NCBI GenBank assembly: GCA_002320605.1
Contig: DCKG01000023.1
Span: 888 to 64,887 of the forward strand
Direction of reading: 5' to 3'
Source of the DNA: Bacteroidales bacterium UBA1680
Lineage (GTDB): Bacteria > Bacteroidota > Bacteroidia > Bacteroidales > UBA932
Length of the DNA: 64,000 nucleotides
Shown here: piece after piece, positions 1-8,493 of the stretch
Position numbering within the stretch: position 1 is the stretch's first letter
How the letters are laid out: the number at the start of each line of letters is the position of its first letter
Position numbers and translations under genes: made by a program
Notes under the pieces: generated by a model
What the model saw: only the letters and a program-made list of their open reading frames with translations
Database searches by the model: none
What the model was told of the DNA's origin: nothing

Positions 1-146
1 CAGTTGGGTTTCTTTTCGAAAGCCATCTGCTTTTCCGTGATGTTAATGTTTTCAAGAACCTTCATTATCCTCTGTATGCCGAGTCCACAGCCACTTTCCG
101 TGAAAAAATTGCGCAACTCTGAAACTATTTGTCTATCTTTGGTCAT
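1..146 (-). CDS. Hypothetical protein, N-terminal fragment (cut by window edge)
   Basis: An open frame starts at an ATG complementary to 144-146 and runs leftward off the window without a stop. The 48 visible residues begin MTKDRQIVSELRNFFTES and continue as a charged, probably helical stretch with no signal peptide or membrane segment. I do not recognise the family. The forward-strand frame over the same bases has no supporting features and is judged a shadow. Confidence 0.45.
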   Translation of the reverse strand, partial: MTKDRQIVSELRNFFTESGCGLGIQRIMKVLENINITEKQMAFEKKPN

Positions 147-350
147 GCTAGGTGTATATTTTTGCTTTTGTTACTTTAATATACTGAAAACCAATGGAAT
201 AATCAAATTTTTATGGTTTTCAACCTAGCTTTTTTCGTTTATTTTTTACTTGCGAAACTTAAAAAAGATGAAAAAATTCCTCATAATTAATATTTCATAG
301 CTATAATGTGTTTCAGCTTTTTCATTATTGATAACGCAAGAAATAGAAGA

Positions 351-373
351 ATCCGTCAATTATTTTGACGGAT
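351..373. repeat. Perfect 9-bp inverted repeat overlapping a promoter-like element
   Basis: ATCCGTCAA (351-359) and TTGACGGAT (365-373) form perfect arms with a 5-nt spacer. The right arm contains the TGACGGA block of the putative ECF promoter at 366-394, so the repeat may be an operator. A terminator is less likely because no gene ends into it. Confidence 0.5.
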
Positions 374-394
374 TTTGAAAAATAATACGTTATT
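366..394 (+). promoter_or_regulatory. Putative ECF-sigma promoter upstream of the outer-membrane barrel gene
   Basis: TGACGGA (366-372), 15 nt, then CGTTATT (388-394). The same two blocks with exactly the same spacing occur at 1966-1994, just before the ECF sigma gene at 2008. Both are preceded by TCAATTATTT. Shared blocks with fixed spacing next to a sigma gene suggest its cognate promoter. This is inference from two sites only. Confidence 0.5.
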
Positions 395-461
395 ACAGTA
401 GTTCATGCGTTTATTCCATCAGGAACAATCGTGTATTAATTCATGCTATAATTAATTTTTT

Positions 462-1034
462 ATGAAATCATCATTAGCTTTATACATTATGAGAAACTAT
501 ATAATAATCATTCTACAATTTTTTTTTATATTAATTTTGCAGTCAACATCATTCGCTCAGTCAAATACTGCTTTGAAATACAATGGAAAATTTGAGCTGG
601 CAGGAATGGAAGTGTCCAACAAGGATGCATCAGGAACTGGTATCGCATTCTACACGACACACGGAGTTGACATCAAGAGCAAAGCTTTCATCGGACTTGG
701 AACAGGAATCAACTATTCATTCTCCGTAGAAAACATATTCATTCCAGCCTTCCTTCAGGGAGACATCCTGATTTATGACGGTTCAGACCTGAAGCCCTTC
801 GCATCGCTCAAGGTTGGCGGCCTCTTCTGCACGTCCAGAAGCTCCAACATATTCAATTTCAACCCTTCCATTGGCATCAGGTACTCAAAGTTCGCACTTA
901 CGGTTGGGTATATTCATCAATATGGAGTTGACAAGGATAACATGAGTTCACCAATGGGCGGACCGAAACATATCATCAAATCAAAATACAACTATGATGG
1001 CGTAACTATAGGACTTATATTCTCGCTACGTTAA
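462..1034 (+). CDS. Outer-membrane beta-barrel protein, small
   Basis: Predicted secreted protein of about 190 residues. The N-terminus holds a long hydrophobic signal peptide (roughly residues 10-32) ending near SFAQ. A second ATG at 489 would give a more normal signal length and may be the true start. The mature part alternates short hydrophobic strands with Gly/Ser/Asn-rich turns (for example GLGTGINYSFSV) and ends in a strand with a C-terminal aromatic/hydrophobic pattern (GVTIGLIFSLR), as in small outer-membrane barrels. Specific function unknown. A promoter-like element shared with the ECF sigma gene lies about 70 nt upstream, so it may belong to that sigma factor's regulon. Confidence 0.7.
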   Translation: MKSSLALYIMRNYIIIILQFFFILILQSTSFAQSNTALKYNGKFELAGMEVSNKDASGTGIAFYTTHGVDIKSKAFIGLGTGINYSFSVENIFIPAFLQGDILIYDGSDLKPFASLKVGGLFCTSRSSNIFNFNPSIGIRYSKFALTVGYIHQYGVDKDNMSSPMGGPKHIIKSKYNYDGVTIGLIFSLR

Positions 1035-1058
1035 TTTTCGGGTATTATCATTATATTT

Positions 1059-1095
1059 AGAGAGAATCGGCAAAAGCCAGTTCTCTCTATTTTTA
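1059..1095 (+). terminator. Rho-independent terminator after the barrel gene
   Basis: AGAGAGAA (1059-1066) pairs with TTCTCTCT (1081-1088), with a nested GGC/GCC inside the loop. It is followed by ATTTTTAG and lies 25 nt after the stop codon at 1034. Confidence 0.7.
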
Positions 1096-1275
1096 GTGTG
1101 TCTGGCATGACACTAAAGAAAGAGCCAACCTAGCTTGGTCGTCCCTTACGTTTCATATCGGAGTTTACGTACTCCTATTTGAATCTTCTATTATGCAGTG
1201 AGAACACAATAGTCATGAGATGGAATGAGTATTGTTATTTGAATTTCATTATTTCGCTCTATGACGATTTATTTC

Positions 1276-1283
1276 TACTTTTG
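1276..1283 (+). promoter_or_regulatory. Bacteroidetes -7 promoter element (TACTTTTG)
   Basis: Matches TAnnTTTG and lies 35-42 nt before the lipoprotein start. No convincing -33 TTTG at 19-21 nt spacing. Confidence 0.45.
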
Positions 1284-1317
1284 TAAACCATAAATTACAA
1301 TTAGGCTTTATTCTCAT

Positions 1318-1932
1318 TTGGATATGAAATACATTGCAGACAGATTGAAAACATCGACGTTCCTTGGCTTGTGTCTCACAATCGTTATGGTGACGCTGGC
1401 TTCCTGCTCCGACAATAGTGCCGAAGATCCGGATCTGAAGCGATTCAAAAATCGATTCTGCGGAGACTATCAATATTCTTCAGCCATCTGGACAGGAGGC
1501 AACATAGATCTAGATGGTGACGGAACTGGTCACAAAAATCTGGATGCGGAATTTCAATATTGTACTGGATATAACAGACAATCGGCAAGAGCGGAAGTGA
1601 CTTACGAAGATTCTGAAGATACGTTTCGGATCAATGCCTATGTGCCCCTCTTCACAGCCAACGATGCCGATGGAAAAATTGATCCAGTAGGAATAACATT
1701 CCAGCACATTATTATAAATGCCAGATGGATGGACATTGGAGATGACGGACAAATTGTCGTTTCTGAATATTTCATCGAAAATCCAGTCTATTCCATTACG
1801 GATATCATTTACGTAGATGTGACTTCAGTAACGGATGATTCATTTGAAGTTACTGTAGAATGTTCCCTTTACGATCAGCATGAAGACAAACTTGTCGAAG
1901 GCACTGTCATCTTTACTTTTACTAGAAAGTGA
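1318..1932 (+). CDS. Lipoprotein of unknown function
   Basis: 204 residues, or 202 if the ATG at 1324 is used. A short basic N-terminus, a hydrophobic stretch and a lipobox TLASC place the lipidated cysteine near residue 30, so the protein should be membrane-anchored and probably surface or periplasmic. The mature part is acidic, rich in Asp/Glu and aromatic residues, with the alternating pattern of a beta-sandwich. I recognise no family. It lies between the barrel gene and the ECF sigma gene in the same orientation but has its own -7 element, so membership of that regulon is uncertain. Confidence 0.7.
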   Translation: MDMKYIADRLKTSTFLGLCLTIVMVTLASCSDNSAEDPDLKRFKNRFCGDYQYSSAIWTGGNIDLDGDGTGHKNLDAEFQYCTGYNRQSARAEVTYEDSEDTFRINAYVPLFTANDADGKIDPVGITFQHIIINARWMDIGDDGQIVVSEYFIENPVYSITDIIYVDVTSVTDDSFEVTVECSLYDQHEDKLVEGTVIFTFTRK

Positions 1933-1965
1933 TTTCAACCCTATTGAAAAAAATCAATTATTTTT

Positions 1966-1994
1966 TGACGGAATTGCGAAATTCGCACGTTATT
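1966..1994 (+). promoter_or_regulatory. Putative autoregulatory ECF-sigma promoter
   Basis: TGACGGA (1966-1972), 15 nt, CGTTATT (1988-1994), ending 13 nt before the sigma gene's ATG at 2008. It is identical in blocks and spacing to the element at 366-394. Autoregulation is usual for ECF sigma genes, and this sequence fits it. Confidence 0.55.
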
Positions 1995-2007
1995 CTTATG
2001 AGAGTTG

Positions 2008-2571
2008 ATGACAGAAATGTCAAACTTTGAGGAACTGCTGGCCAAGATGTGTGGGCGGAAAGATGTCGCTGCGAGGGAGAAGCTGTATAAGATTTATGCA
2101 GCCAGGGTGCAATCGGCCTGCAGACGTTACTCCAAAGACAACGAAGAGGCTCAGGACTTCACTCAGGATGCTTTCATGAGGATTTTCGATAAAATTGGAA
2201 AGTTTCGGTATTCGGGAGAGGGATCTCTGGGCAGATGGCTTGTAAGAGTGGCAGTGAACATGATAATCGACAGGAAAAGAAGAGACAAATCTTTGGGCAT
2301 CAAGTCCGAGATCGACGAGGCAGCCGAGGATATTCCTCAGCCGACCGAAGAGGAAGCCGCATCGGTGCCTCTGGACGTGCTCCACAAGATGATCGATTCG
2401 CTGTCGAATGCCAAGAAGATGGTCTTCAATCTGCGATGCGTGGACGAATATTCATACAAGGAGATAGCGAAGATGATCGGGATTTCCGAGAATGCTGCGT
2501 CTTCAACTTTTGCGAAGGCCAGAATCGAGCTTGGAATGATGATTAAGGAATATGTCAAGATAAACGGATAA
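2008..2571 (+). CDS. ECF RNA polymerase sigma factor
   Basis: About 187 residues, typical ECF length. Region 2 near residues 20-95 contains ARVQSACRRYSKDNEEAQDFTQDAFMRIF and the RNxxID-like segment AVNMIIDRKRRD. Region 4 near 125-185 has the helix-turn-helix DEYSYKEIAKMIGISENAASSTFAKAR. The ATG at 2008 is preferred over the TTG one codon earlier. The stop codon overlaps the next ATG (TAATG at 2569-2573), so the downstream membrane/barrel gene is translationally coupled and is the likely regulator or sensor of this factor. A promoter-like element shared with the barrel gene at 462 lies just upstream. Confidence 0.9.
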   Translation: MTEMSNFEELLAKMCGRKDVAAREKLYKIYAARVQSACRRYSKDNEEAQDFTQDAFMRIFDKIGKFRYSGEGSLGRWLVRVAVNMIIDRKRRDKSLGIKSEIDEAAEDIPQPTEEEAASVPLDVLHKMIDSLSNAKKMVFNLRCVDEYSYKEIAKMIGISENAASSTFAKARIELGMMIKEYVKING

Positions 2572-3713
2572 TGAAGGACTGGACTGAAATAGTTGGCAAG
2601 GCACTCCGCGAGGAGGAGAAGGCGCTTCCATCAGGAGAATGGGAGACCATTCGTGATGCCATGCGCCGAAGTTCCAGAAGACGCGCCGCCATCTGGACCT
2701 GCGGTGTTGGTGCCGCCGTTGTGGCAGCTGTGGTAGTCCTCTCCGTCCTTCTGCCTGGCAATCCTCCAGCACCTTCACCAAATCCGAATATCGTGACTGT
2801 TACCGAAAAAGTGACGGATGATACGACATCCACATCAACGCCAGAGGCAGAGACAGACCCTGTCGCGCAGACGCTGCCGGATGAGCAGACTAATAATGAC
2901 CGTCACCCTATAGAGTCAGATGAAACTGCAACGGACAAGACGACTTCCAGCCAAAGCGGATCTGCCGGGCAGGAATCATCCGAGAACGAGTCAGCCAAGG
3001 ATGAGACAACATCCGCACAGGCTAATGTCGGCGAGGAAAAGACTGAAGAAAAGGCAGCTAAAGATGATGAAGAATCAGTAAAAGAGCCTGAGGACAATAT
3101 GTCGGAAAGCGCTTTCTATCAGGAATATGCCGAGCAGCGCAGGGATAAGAGGAAGGTTTCTGTGTCAATCTGGGAGAGCAATCTTTTGACTCAGGCTGAT
3201 AAAACTGATACAAAGGCAGGTAGTCCAAATCAAACACAGAAAGTGAAGTATGACCATGAACAGCCTATCTCATTCGGAATTAATTTCCGCTACGACATCG
3301 ACAGCCATTTTTCGATAGCATCCGGTGTAGATTATACTCTGTGCAATAGTACTGTCAGTTATAATGATTCCAGAAAGTATGATCAGAAGGTTGGCTACAT
3401 CAGCGTTCCCGTGCGGATAGACTGGGCGCCTGTCAAGACAAAGCATTTCCAGATTTATCTGGGAGCTGGCGGCAGGATACGCAAAAGCATACATGCCACT
3501 TTCGATGGAGAGAAGCTCACTGACAAGCGCTTTTATCCATCCCTCATTGCAGCATGCGGGATACAGTACAATTTTATAAGAAGCATCGGGATATTCCTGG
3601 AACCAGAATACTCGTACACATTCCTTCCCGAGAGCCCTTCGATCATTACATACTACACTGAATCATCGAAAGCCTTATCGTTCCGCCTCGGCCTAAGTTT
3701 CAATTTCAGATAA
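2571..3713 (+). CDS. Sigma-linked membrane protein with C-terminal outer-membrane-type beta-barrel domain
   Basis: 380 residues in three parts. Residues 1-37 are a charged cytoplasmic-type helix region like an anti-sigma N-terminus. Residues about 38-62 form one strongly hydrophobic transmembrane segment. Residues about 65-190 are a low-complexity Ser/Thr/Glu/Asp linker, and residues about 215-380 resemble a Bacteroidetes outer-membrane beta-barrel domain (FGINFRYDIDSHFSIASGVDYT, ending FRLGLSFNFR). It overlaps the upstream sigma gene by one base. The layout suggests a protein that could bind the sigma factor inside and reach the outer membrane through a long flexible linker. That topology is inference. 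Proteins of this general design next to ECF genes occur elsewhere in the phylum. Confidence 0.75.
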   Translation: MKDWTEIVGKALREEEKALPSGEWETIRDAMRRSSRRRAAIWTCGVGAAVVAAVVVLSVLLPGNPPAPSPNPNIVTVTEKVTDDTTSTSTPEAETDPVAQTLPDEQTNNDRHPIESDETATDKTTSSQSGSAGQESSENESAKDETTSAQANVGEEKTEEKAAKDDEESVKEPEDNMSESAFYQEYAEQRRDKRKVSVSIWESNLLTQADKTDTKAGSPNQTQKVKYDHEQPISFGINFRYDIDSHFSIASGVDYTLCNSTVSYNDSRKYDQKVGYISVPVRIDWAPVKTKHFQIYLGAGGRIRKSIHATFDGEKLTDKRFYPSLIAACGIQYNFIRSIGIFLEPEYSYTFLPESPSIITYYTESSKALSFRLGLSFNFR

Positions 3714-3998
3714 GTGCAATAGTCCGAAAACCAAGAGATATCAATTTCTTCTTTAGATATGAAATACATTTGCTTTCACTAAACAATGACATCAAATAAG
3801 CAAGCCTAGTCATCGATTACAAGGCAGTCTCCCCCTTGCAAATCATTCGGGAGGTGAAGTGCCTCTGAGTGCATACGTCGAGGTTACTCTGACTTTTGGC
3901 TGCCAGTTGATTCAGACAAAAATCGGTCATCCACCACTACACCGCCTTGTAAGCCACACTCACTCACGAGTGACCTGCAAAGGTGTCAGTTCGCAGGT
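3714..3998. other. Intergenic stretch without a recognisable gene
   Basis: It separates two convergently ending genes. I see no frame with a start signal and no strong terminator. A short imperfect palindrome (ACTCACTCACGAGTG) lies near 3957-3972. Confidence 0.4.
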
Positions 3999-4535
3999 CT
4001 ACTTGATCACTCGGGCGTAGCCGTCTTTGCGGGGCTTGACGGTTGGCGGGTAGGAGGCAGGATAGCCGAGGGCTATGGAGCCGATGCCAACCAGGCCGTC
4101 AGGTAGGCCCATCTGCTTCATGAGAGCCTTGCCTTCATCGGTGGCGAACATCTCGCGCTCTCGGTTAATCCAGCAGGAACCAAGGCCTATTGAGTGGGCG
4201 GCGATCATCATGTTTCCTAGCACCAAAGAGCCATCTTTCGTGGAATTCCTCCAATTCTCAGGACTGCTGCCGAACACAAGCACGATAGTAGGCGCACCAT
4301 AATACGGGTCGCCTGCGCCTTCATAAAACTTCTTGTTCATCTCCGTCAGCTGGGCTATGATTTCTTTGTTCTGCACAGCCACGATCCACGGATCCTGATA
4401 ACCCATGCCCGTAGGAGCGAAAGTGCCAGCCTCAAGCACAGCTTGAAGTTCTTCATCTTTAATCTGTTCAGGCTTGTAGCGCCTGATGCTTCTTCTTGTC
4501 TTGATGCATTCCAGAACAGTATTCGTCATATTCAT
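3999..4535 (-). CDS. Nitroreductase family protein (FMN-dependent oxidoreductase)
   Basis: About 178 residues. Nitroreductases bind FMN as dimers and reduce nitro compounds, quinones or flavins with NAD(P)H. Visible family features: the N-terminal CIKTRRSIRRY phosphate-binding segment, the APTGMGYQDPW loop, the central LGNMMIAAHSIGLGSCWIN helix and the C-terminal SIALGYP strand. I place the start at the ATG at 4535 (MNMTNTVLE). A longer frame to 4571 would overlap the end of recQ and adds unrelated residues. The gene follows recQ by about 25 nt on the same strand and may be co-transcribed. The substrate cannot be predicted. Confidence 0.88.
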   Translation of the reverse strand: MNMTNTVLECIKTRRSIRRYKPEQIKDEELQAVLEAGTFAPTGMGYQDPWIVAVQNKEIIAQLTEMNKKFYEGAGDPYYGAPTIVLVFGSSPENWRNSTKDGSLVLGNMMIAAHSIGLGSCWINREREMFATDEGKALMKQMGLPDGLVGIGSIALGYPASYPPTVKPRKDGYARVIK

Positions 4536-4560
4536 AAAAATATCAATAGTGAAACTTCGA

Positions 4561-6543
4561 TTATTTCTCATAGACTGGCACCGTGCCCTCGTCTATCAGG
4601 TAGCGGAGCAGATCGAGCCAGTGAGGGGAATATGCCTTCGAGGGGTTGGAAAACTCGGTGCGGATGTCTTCCAATGAATATTTTCCACCACGGCTGCCGA
4701 CATATTCAATGATGGCAGCCTCAGTAGCCTCATCAGAGAGGATCTTCTCGCTTTCGGGAGTATCAGCGCCGGAGGCCATGTCGCCATAGGTTGACGGAGC
4801 CTCTTCAAGACGGCGGCCTGAGGCAACCTTCGCACGGCACACATCGCAGGTTCCGCAATCGTAGCTTTCGCTCTGGCCGAAATACCGCAGCAGGAAGCGC
4901 GAACGGCACTCATCAGTTTCGGAAACATATTCAAGCATCTCCTGAGCCCTCCGATGATAATTTTCTTTCAGCATCACATATTTATCCGGCATAAGCGCAA
5001 GGTCTCCTGGCCTGCGCCTGTCGTGGTGCAGGAGAATCACATCGCAATGATCTGCTGGAATATAGTTTATCACATGCTCAAGAGCCGTCCTGTAAAGCAG
5101 CTGCCTCAGGCCCGCCACGGTCATATTCAAGGCACCGGCGAAATATTCCTCATCTATTTCCTCGGGGAAAGAGAATATGCCGGTGAAATGACGCATGAGG
5201 AGCTCTAGCAGCTCATCCATCTTAGGATCAGACAACTGAATATCATAGAGCGACTTGCGATCCACGGCAATCTTGACTTTCGTCTTGATGTCAATCTCTT
5301 CCGAATATGTCAGATGGTCAGTTCGCTCCAGATACTTTATCGCATAGAACGCCGGAGCCTTCATCAGATGATAACCCTTGCAGAATTCCTCTATCTTGAA
5401 ACGTAGCTGCCGTCCCTCCCCTGCATCGTATGGAATCCCGAACATCATGTGGAGCTTCTGATACACATCCTCAATGTAATCCAGTCCCGGGAATGAGGCC
5501 TCCTCTATCTGCTTCATCCTGCGCACGTCAACCCCGTTCCAAAGCAGCACGGCAAAGGCCCGCTTACGGTCGCGCCCTGCCCTGCCAGCCTCTTGGAAAT
5601 ATGCCTCAGGGCTGTCCGGCAGGTCATAATGGGCGACGAAACGCACGTCTGGCTTGTCGATTCCCATTCCGAAGGCGTTGGTGCAGACCATGACGCGGAT
5701 TTTCCCATCCATCCATGCTGCCTGGCGCTCCGACCGAGTCATGGCGCCAACTCCAGCGTGATAATAGGACGAGCTCTCGCCCTGAGACTGCAGAAAAGCC
5801 GACAGTTCTTCGCATTTCCGCCGATTTCTCGCATATATTATCCCGCTCCCAGCAACCCCTCGGCATATTCCTAAAAGCTGTCCGTATTTATCTTCCGTGC
5901 GTCTGACTATGTAGCTGAGATTCGGCCTCTCGAATCCTGTTTTTATGATCAGTTTCTCGCTAAAGCCAAGCTTATCCATTATATCGTCCGCCACTTCCGG
6001 CGTGGCAGTGGCGGTAAGAGCCATCACAGGGGCGTCCACAGATTCCCTCAACTCCCCTATCCTCAAATAATCAGGCCTGAAATCGTATCCCCATTGCGAT
6101 ATGCAGTGAGCCTCATCCACCACAATCAGATTGATCGGAAGTACTTCCACATAAGATTTAAACAGCCTGGTGCCCAGCCGTTCCGGAGACAGGAAAAGGA
6201 ACTTGAAGTCTCCGTAGGCTGCGTTATTAAGAGCCAGGTCCACCTCGTGACGAGACATTCCTGCATGGACGGCTATCGCCCTTATGCCTTTTCCGCTGAG
6301 ATTTCTAACCTGATCCTTCATGAGGGCTATTATAGGCGTAACCACCAGAGTAAGCCCTTCCTTCATCAGGCCAGGCACCTGAAAGCAGATGGATTTCCCA
6401 CCTCCGGTTGGTAGGATCGCGAGGACATCCTTCCCTTCCAAGGTCGCATTGATGATTTCCTCCTGCATAGGCCGGAATCCATCATAGCCCCAGTATTCTT
6501 TCAAGACCTCTTGCGCCGTTCTCCCGTTCCCATCAGTGAACAT
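4561..6543 (-). CDS. recQ: ATP-dependent DNA helicase RecQ
   Basis: 660 residues. It unwinds DNA 3'-5' in recombination and fork repair. Helicase motifs in order: FRPMQEEII near residue 20, Walker A AILPTGGGKSICFQ near 42, DEAH box VVDEAHCISQWGYDFRPDY near 140, ALTATAT near 175, and motif VI YFQEAGRAGRDR near 320. The RecQ-C-terminal zinc site is present as C-(x)n-CGTCDVC near 550-575. The last about 60 residues do not look like a standard HRDC domain and may be a divergent winged helix. Start at MFTDGNGRTAQ. It is first in a minus-strand unit with the nitroreductase. Confidence 0.95.
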   Translation of the reverse strand: MFTDGNGRTAQEVLKEYWGYDGFRPMQEEIINATLEGKDVLAILPTGGGKSICFQVPGLMKEGLTLVVTPIIALMKDQVRNLSGKGIRAIAVHAGMSRHEVDLALNNAAYGDFKFLFLSPERLGTRLFKSYVEVLPINLIVVDEAHCISQWGYDFRPDYLRIGELRESVDAPVMALTATATPEVADDIMDKLGFSEKLIIKTGFERPNLSYIVRRTEDKYGQLLGICRGVAGSGIIYARNRRKCEELSAFLQSQGESSSYYHAGVGAMTRSERQAAWMDGKIRVMVCTNAFGMGIDKPDVRFVAHYDLPDSPEAYFQEAGRAGRDRKRAFAVLLWNGVDVRRMKQIEEASFPGLDYIEDVYQKLHMMFGIPYDAGEGRQLRFKIEEFCKGYHLMKAPAFYAIKYLERTDHLTYSEEIDIKTKVKIAVDRKSLYDIQLSDPKMDELLELLMRHFTGIFSFPEEIDEEYFAGALNMTVAGLRQLLYRTALEHVINYIPADHCDVILLHHDRRRPGDLALMPDKYVMLKENYHRRAQEMLEYVSETDECRSRFLLRYFGQSESYDCGTCDVCRAKVASGRRLEEAPSTYGDMASGADTPESEKILSDEATEAAIIEYVGSRGGKYSLEDIRTEFSNPSKAYSPHWLDLLRYLIDEGTVPVYEK

Positions 6544-6648
6544 ATCCGGTTAAAATTATTTAAATCGTTTTATACCAATTAATTACGACCCCGACTGGCA
6601 AATTATTTGCAGTTAAGTCTGATGTATTGCAAATTTAAGAAATTACGC

Positions 6649-6678
6649 TTGACCAGTGCATAAAAATTCTTAAATTTG
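6649..6678 (+). promoter_or_regulatory. Promoter of pckA (TTG ... TAAATTTG)
   Basis: The -7 element TAAATTTG at 6671-6678 matches TAnnTTTG. TTG at 6649-6651 lies 19 nt upstream in the -33 position. The predicted transcript has a leader of roughly 45 nt before the ATG at 6730. Confidence 0.7.
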
Positions 6679-6729
6679 CGACGGAAAAAAGCGAGAAAAG
6701 CTAAGTTTAACAAATAAAATTTTTCAATT

Positions 6730-8346
6730 ATGCCTAAAATGGATTTAAGCAAGTACGGTATCAAGAATGTAAAGGAAGTTCTTTACAATCCTACCTACGA
6801 AGTCCTCTACAACGAGGAGACAAAACCTGAACTGACAGGTTACGACAAAGGTCAGGTTACCGAACTTGGTGCAATCAATGTTATGACAGGCGTCTATACA
6901 GGCCGTTCACCTAAAGACAAGTTCATCGTTTACGACCAGACCACCAAAGAAGGTGCTCCTGGCGAGGTTTGGTGGACAACACCTGAATATCCTAACGACA
7001 ACCACAAGGCTTCCGTGAAGACTTGGAATGCTTGCAAGAAACTTGCTCAGAAAGAGCTCTCCGGCAAGAGGCTTTTCGTAGTCGATGGTTTCTGCGGAAC
7101 TCACAAAGACACTCGCATGAAGGTTCGCTTCATTATGGAAGTCGCATGGCAGGCTCACTTCGTGACCAACATGTTCATCCGTCCTAAGACCCAGGAAGAA
7201 TTCGACCAAGAACCGGATTTCGTTGTTTACAACGCTTCAAAGGCTAAGGTAGAGAACTACAAGGAGCTCGGGCTTCATTCAGAGACGGCCGTCCTCTTCA
7301 ACGTCACCTCAAAAGAACAGGTCATCCTCAACACTTGGTATGGAGGCGAGATGAAGAAGGGCATATTCTCAATGATGAACTATTTCCTTCCACTCAAGGG
7401 CATTGCTGCCATGCACTGCTCGGCGAACACCGACATGAACGGCGAGAACACCGCTATCTTCTTCGGTCTTTCTGGAACCGGCAAGACTACCCTTTCAACA
7501 GACCCTAAGCGCCTCCTCATCGGTGACGACGAGCACGGCTGGGACAACAAGGGCGTGTTCAACTTCGAAGGCGGCTGCTATGCCAAGGTAATCAAGCTTG
7601 ACAAGGAATCCGAGCCTGATATCTACAACGCAATCCGCAGGGATGCCCTCCTGGAGAACGTAACTGTTGACAAGAACGGAAAGATCGACTTCAACGATAA
7701 GGGCGTTACCGAGAACACTCGCGTTTCTTATCCTATCTATCATATCAAGAATATCGTCCGTCCTGAGTCTCAGGGGCCGGCTGCAAAGCAGGTTATCTTC
7801 CTTTCTGCCGATGCCTTCGGAGTTCTTCCTCCAGTTTCAATCCTGACTCCAGAGCAGACGAAATACTATTTCCTCTCCGGCTTCACGGCTAAGCTTGCAG
7901 GAACAGAGCGCGGAATCACCGAGCCTACCCCAACATTCTCAGCTTGCTTCGGACAGGCCTTCCTCGAACTGCACCCTACGAAATACGCAGAGGAGCTCGT
8001 CAAGAAGATGAAGAAGAGCGGCGCAAAGGCTTATCTCGTGAACACAGGCTGGAACGGTACTGGAAAGCGTATTTCCATCCGCGACACCCGTGGAATAATA
8101 GATGCCATCCTTGACCACAGCATTGACAAGGCCCCTACCAAGAATATTCCTTACTTCAACTTCTCAGTTCCTACGAAACTGGAAGGCGTTGACAGCGGAA
8201 TACTCGACCCTCGCGACACCTACAAGGACGCTAAAGAATGGGACGTAAAGGCGAAGGACCTTGCTGGCAGGTTCATCAAGAATTTCGCCAAGTACGAGTC
8301 TAACAGAGCTGGCAAGGCTCTCGTAAAGTCTGGGCCACAGCTATAA
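6730..8346 (+). CDS. pckA: Phosphoenolpyruvate carboxykinase (ATP)
   Basis: 538 residues, full length. It interconverts oxaloacetate plus ATP and phosphoenolpyruvate plus CO2. In gut Bacteroidales it commonly runs in the CO2-fixing direction, feeding the succinate branch. Visible: the substrate-binding TGRSPKDKFIV near residue 57, the kinase-1a P-loop GLSGTGKTTLS near 246-256, the metal-binding GDDEHGW shortly after, and the adenine-binding C-terminal region (GWNGTGKRISI near 438). It has its own promoter and terminator and is a monocistronic unit. Confidence 0.97.
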   Translation: MPKMDLSKYGIKNVKEVLYNPTYEVLYNEETKPELTGYDKGQVTELGAINVMTGVYTGRSPKDKFIVYDQTTKEGAPGEVWWTTPEYPNDNHKASVKTWNACKKLAQKELSGKRLFVVDGFCGTHKDTRMKVRFIMEVAWQAHFVTNMFIRPKTQEEFDQEPDFVVYNASKAKVENYKELGLHSETAVLFNVTSKEQVILNTWYGGEMKKGIFSMMNYFLPLKGIAAMHCSANTDMNGENTAIFFGLSGTGKTTLSTDPKRLLIGDDEHGWDNKGVFNFEGGCYAKVIKLDKESEPDIYNAIRRDALLENVTVDKNGKIDFNDKGVTENTRVSYPIYHIKNIVRPESQGPAAKQVIFLSADAFGVLPPVSILTPEQTKYYFLSGFTAKLAGTERGITEPTPTFSACFGQAFLELHPTKYAEELVKKMKKSGAKAYLVNTGWNGTGKRISIRDTRGIIDAILDHSIDKAPTKNIPYFNFSVPTKLEGVDSGILDPRDTYKDAKEWDVKAKDLAGRFIKNFAKYESNRAGKALVKSGPQL

Positions 8347-8382
8347 ATCTCAATGCCGACTTTGGTATTTTCCTTGATAGAC

Positions 8383-8413
8383 AATTGCCGTGGCCGAAAA
8401 AGTCACGGCAATT
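8383..8413 (+). terminator. Terminator hairpin after pckA
   Basis: AATTGCCGTG (8383-8392) and CACGGCAATT (8404-8413) form a perfect 10-bp stem with an 11-nt loop, followed by a short T-rich tract. It lies 37 nt after the pckA stop. Confidence 0.75.
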
Positions 8414-8493
8414 CTATTACCATGCATTAATATTGAAAAGATTTTTTGTCCATCACGCCGATTCTGAATATCTTTATCGGATATTCCAGGAAT

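Noticed and set aside
4..228. 74-codon forward frame at the left edge
   Set aside because: The opposite strand holds a better frame with a proper ATG running off the edge. The forward frame is hydrophobic by accident of A/T richness.
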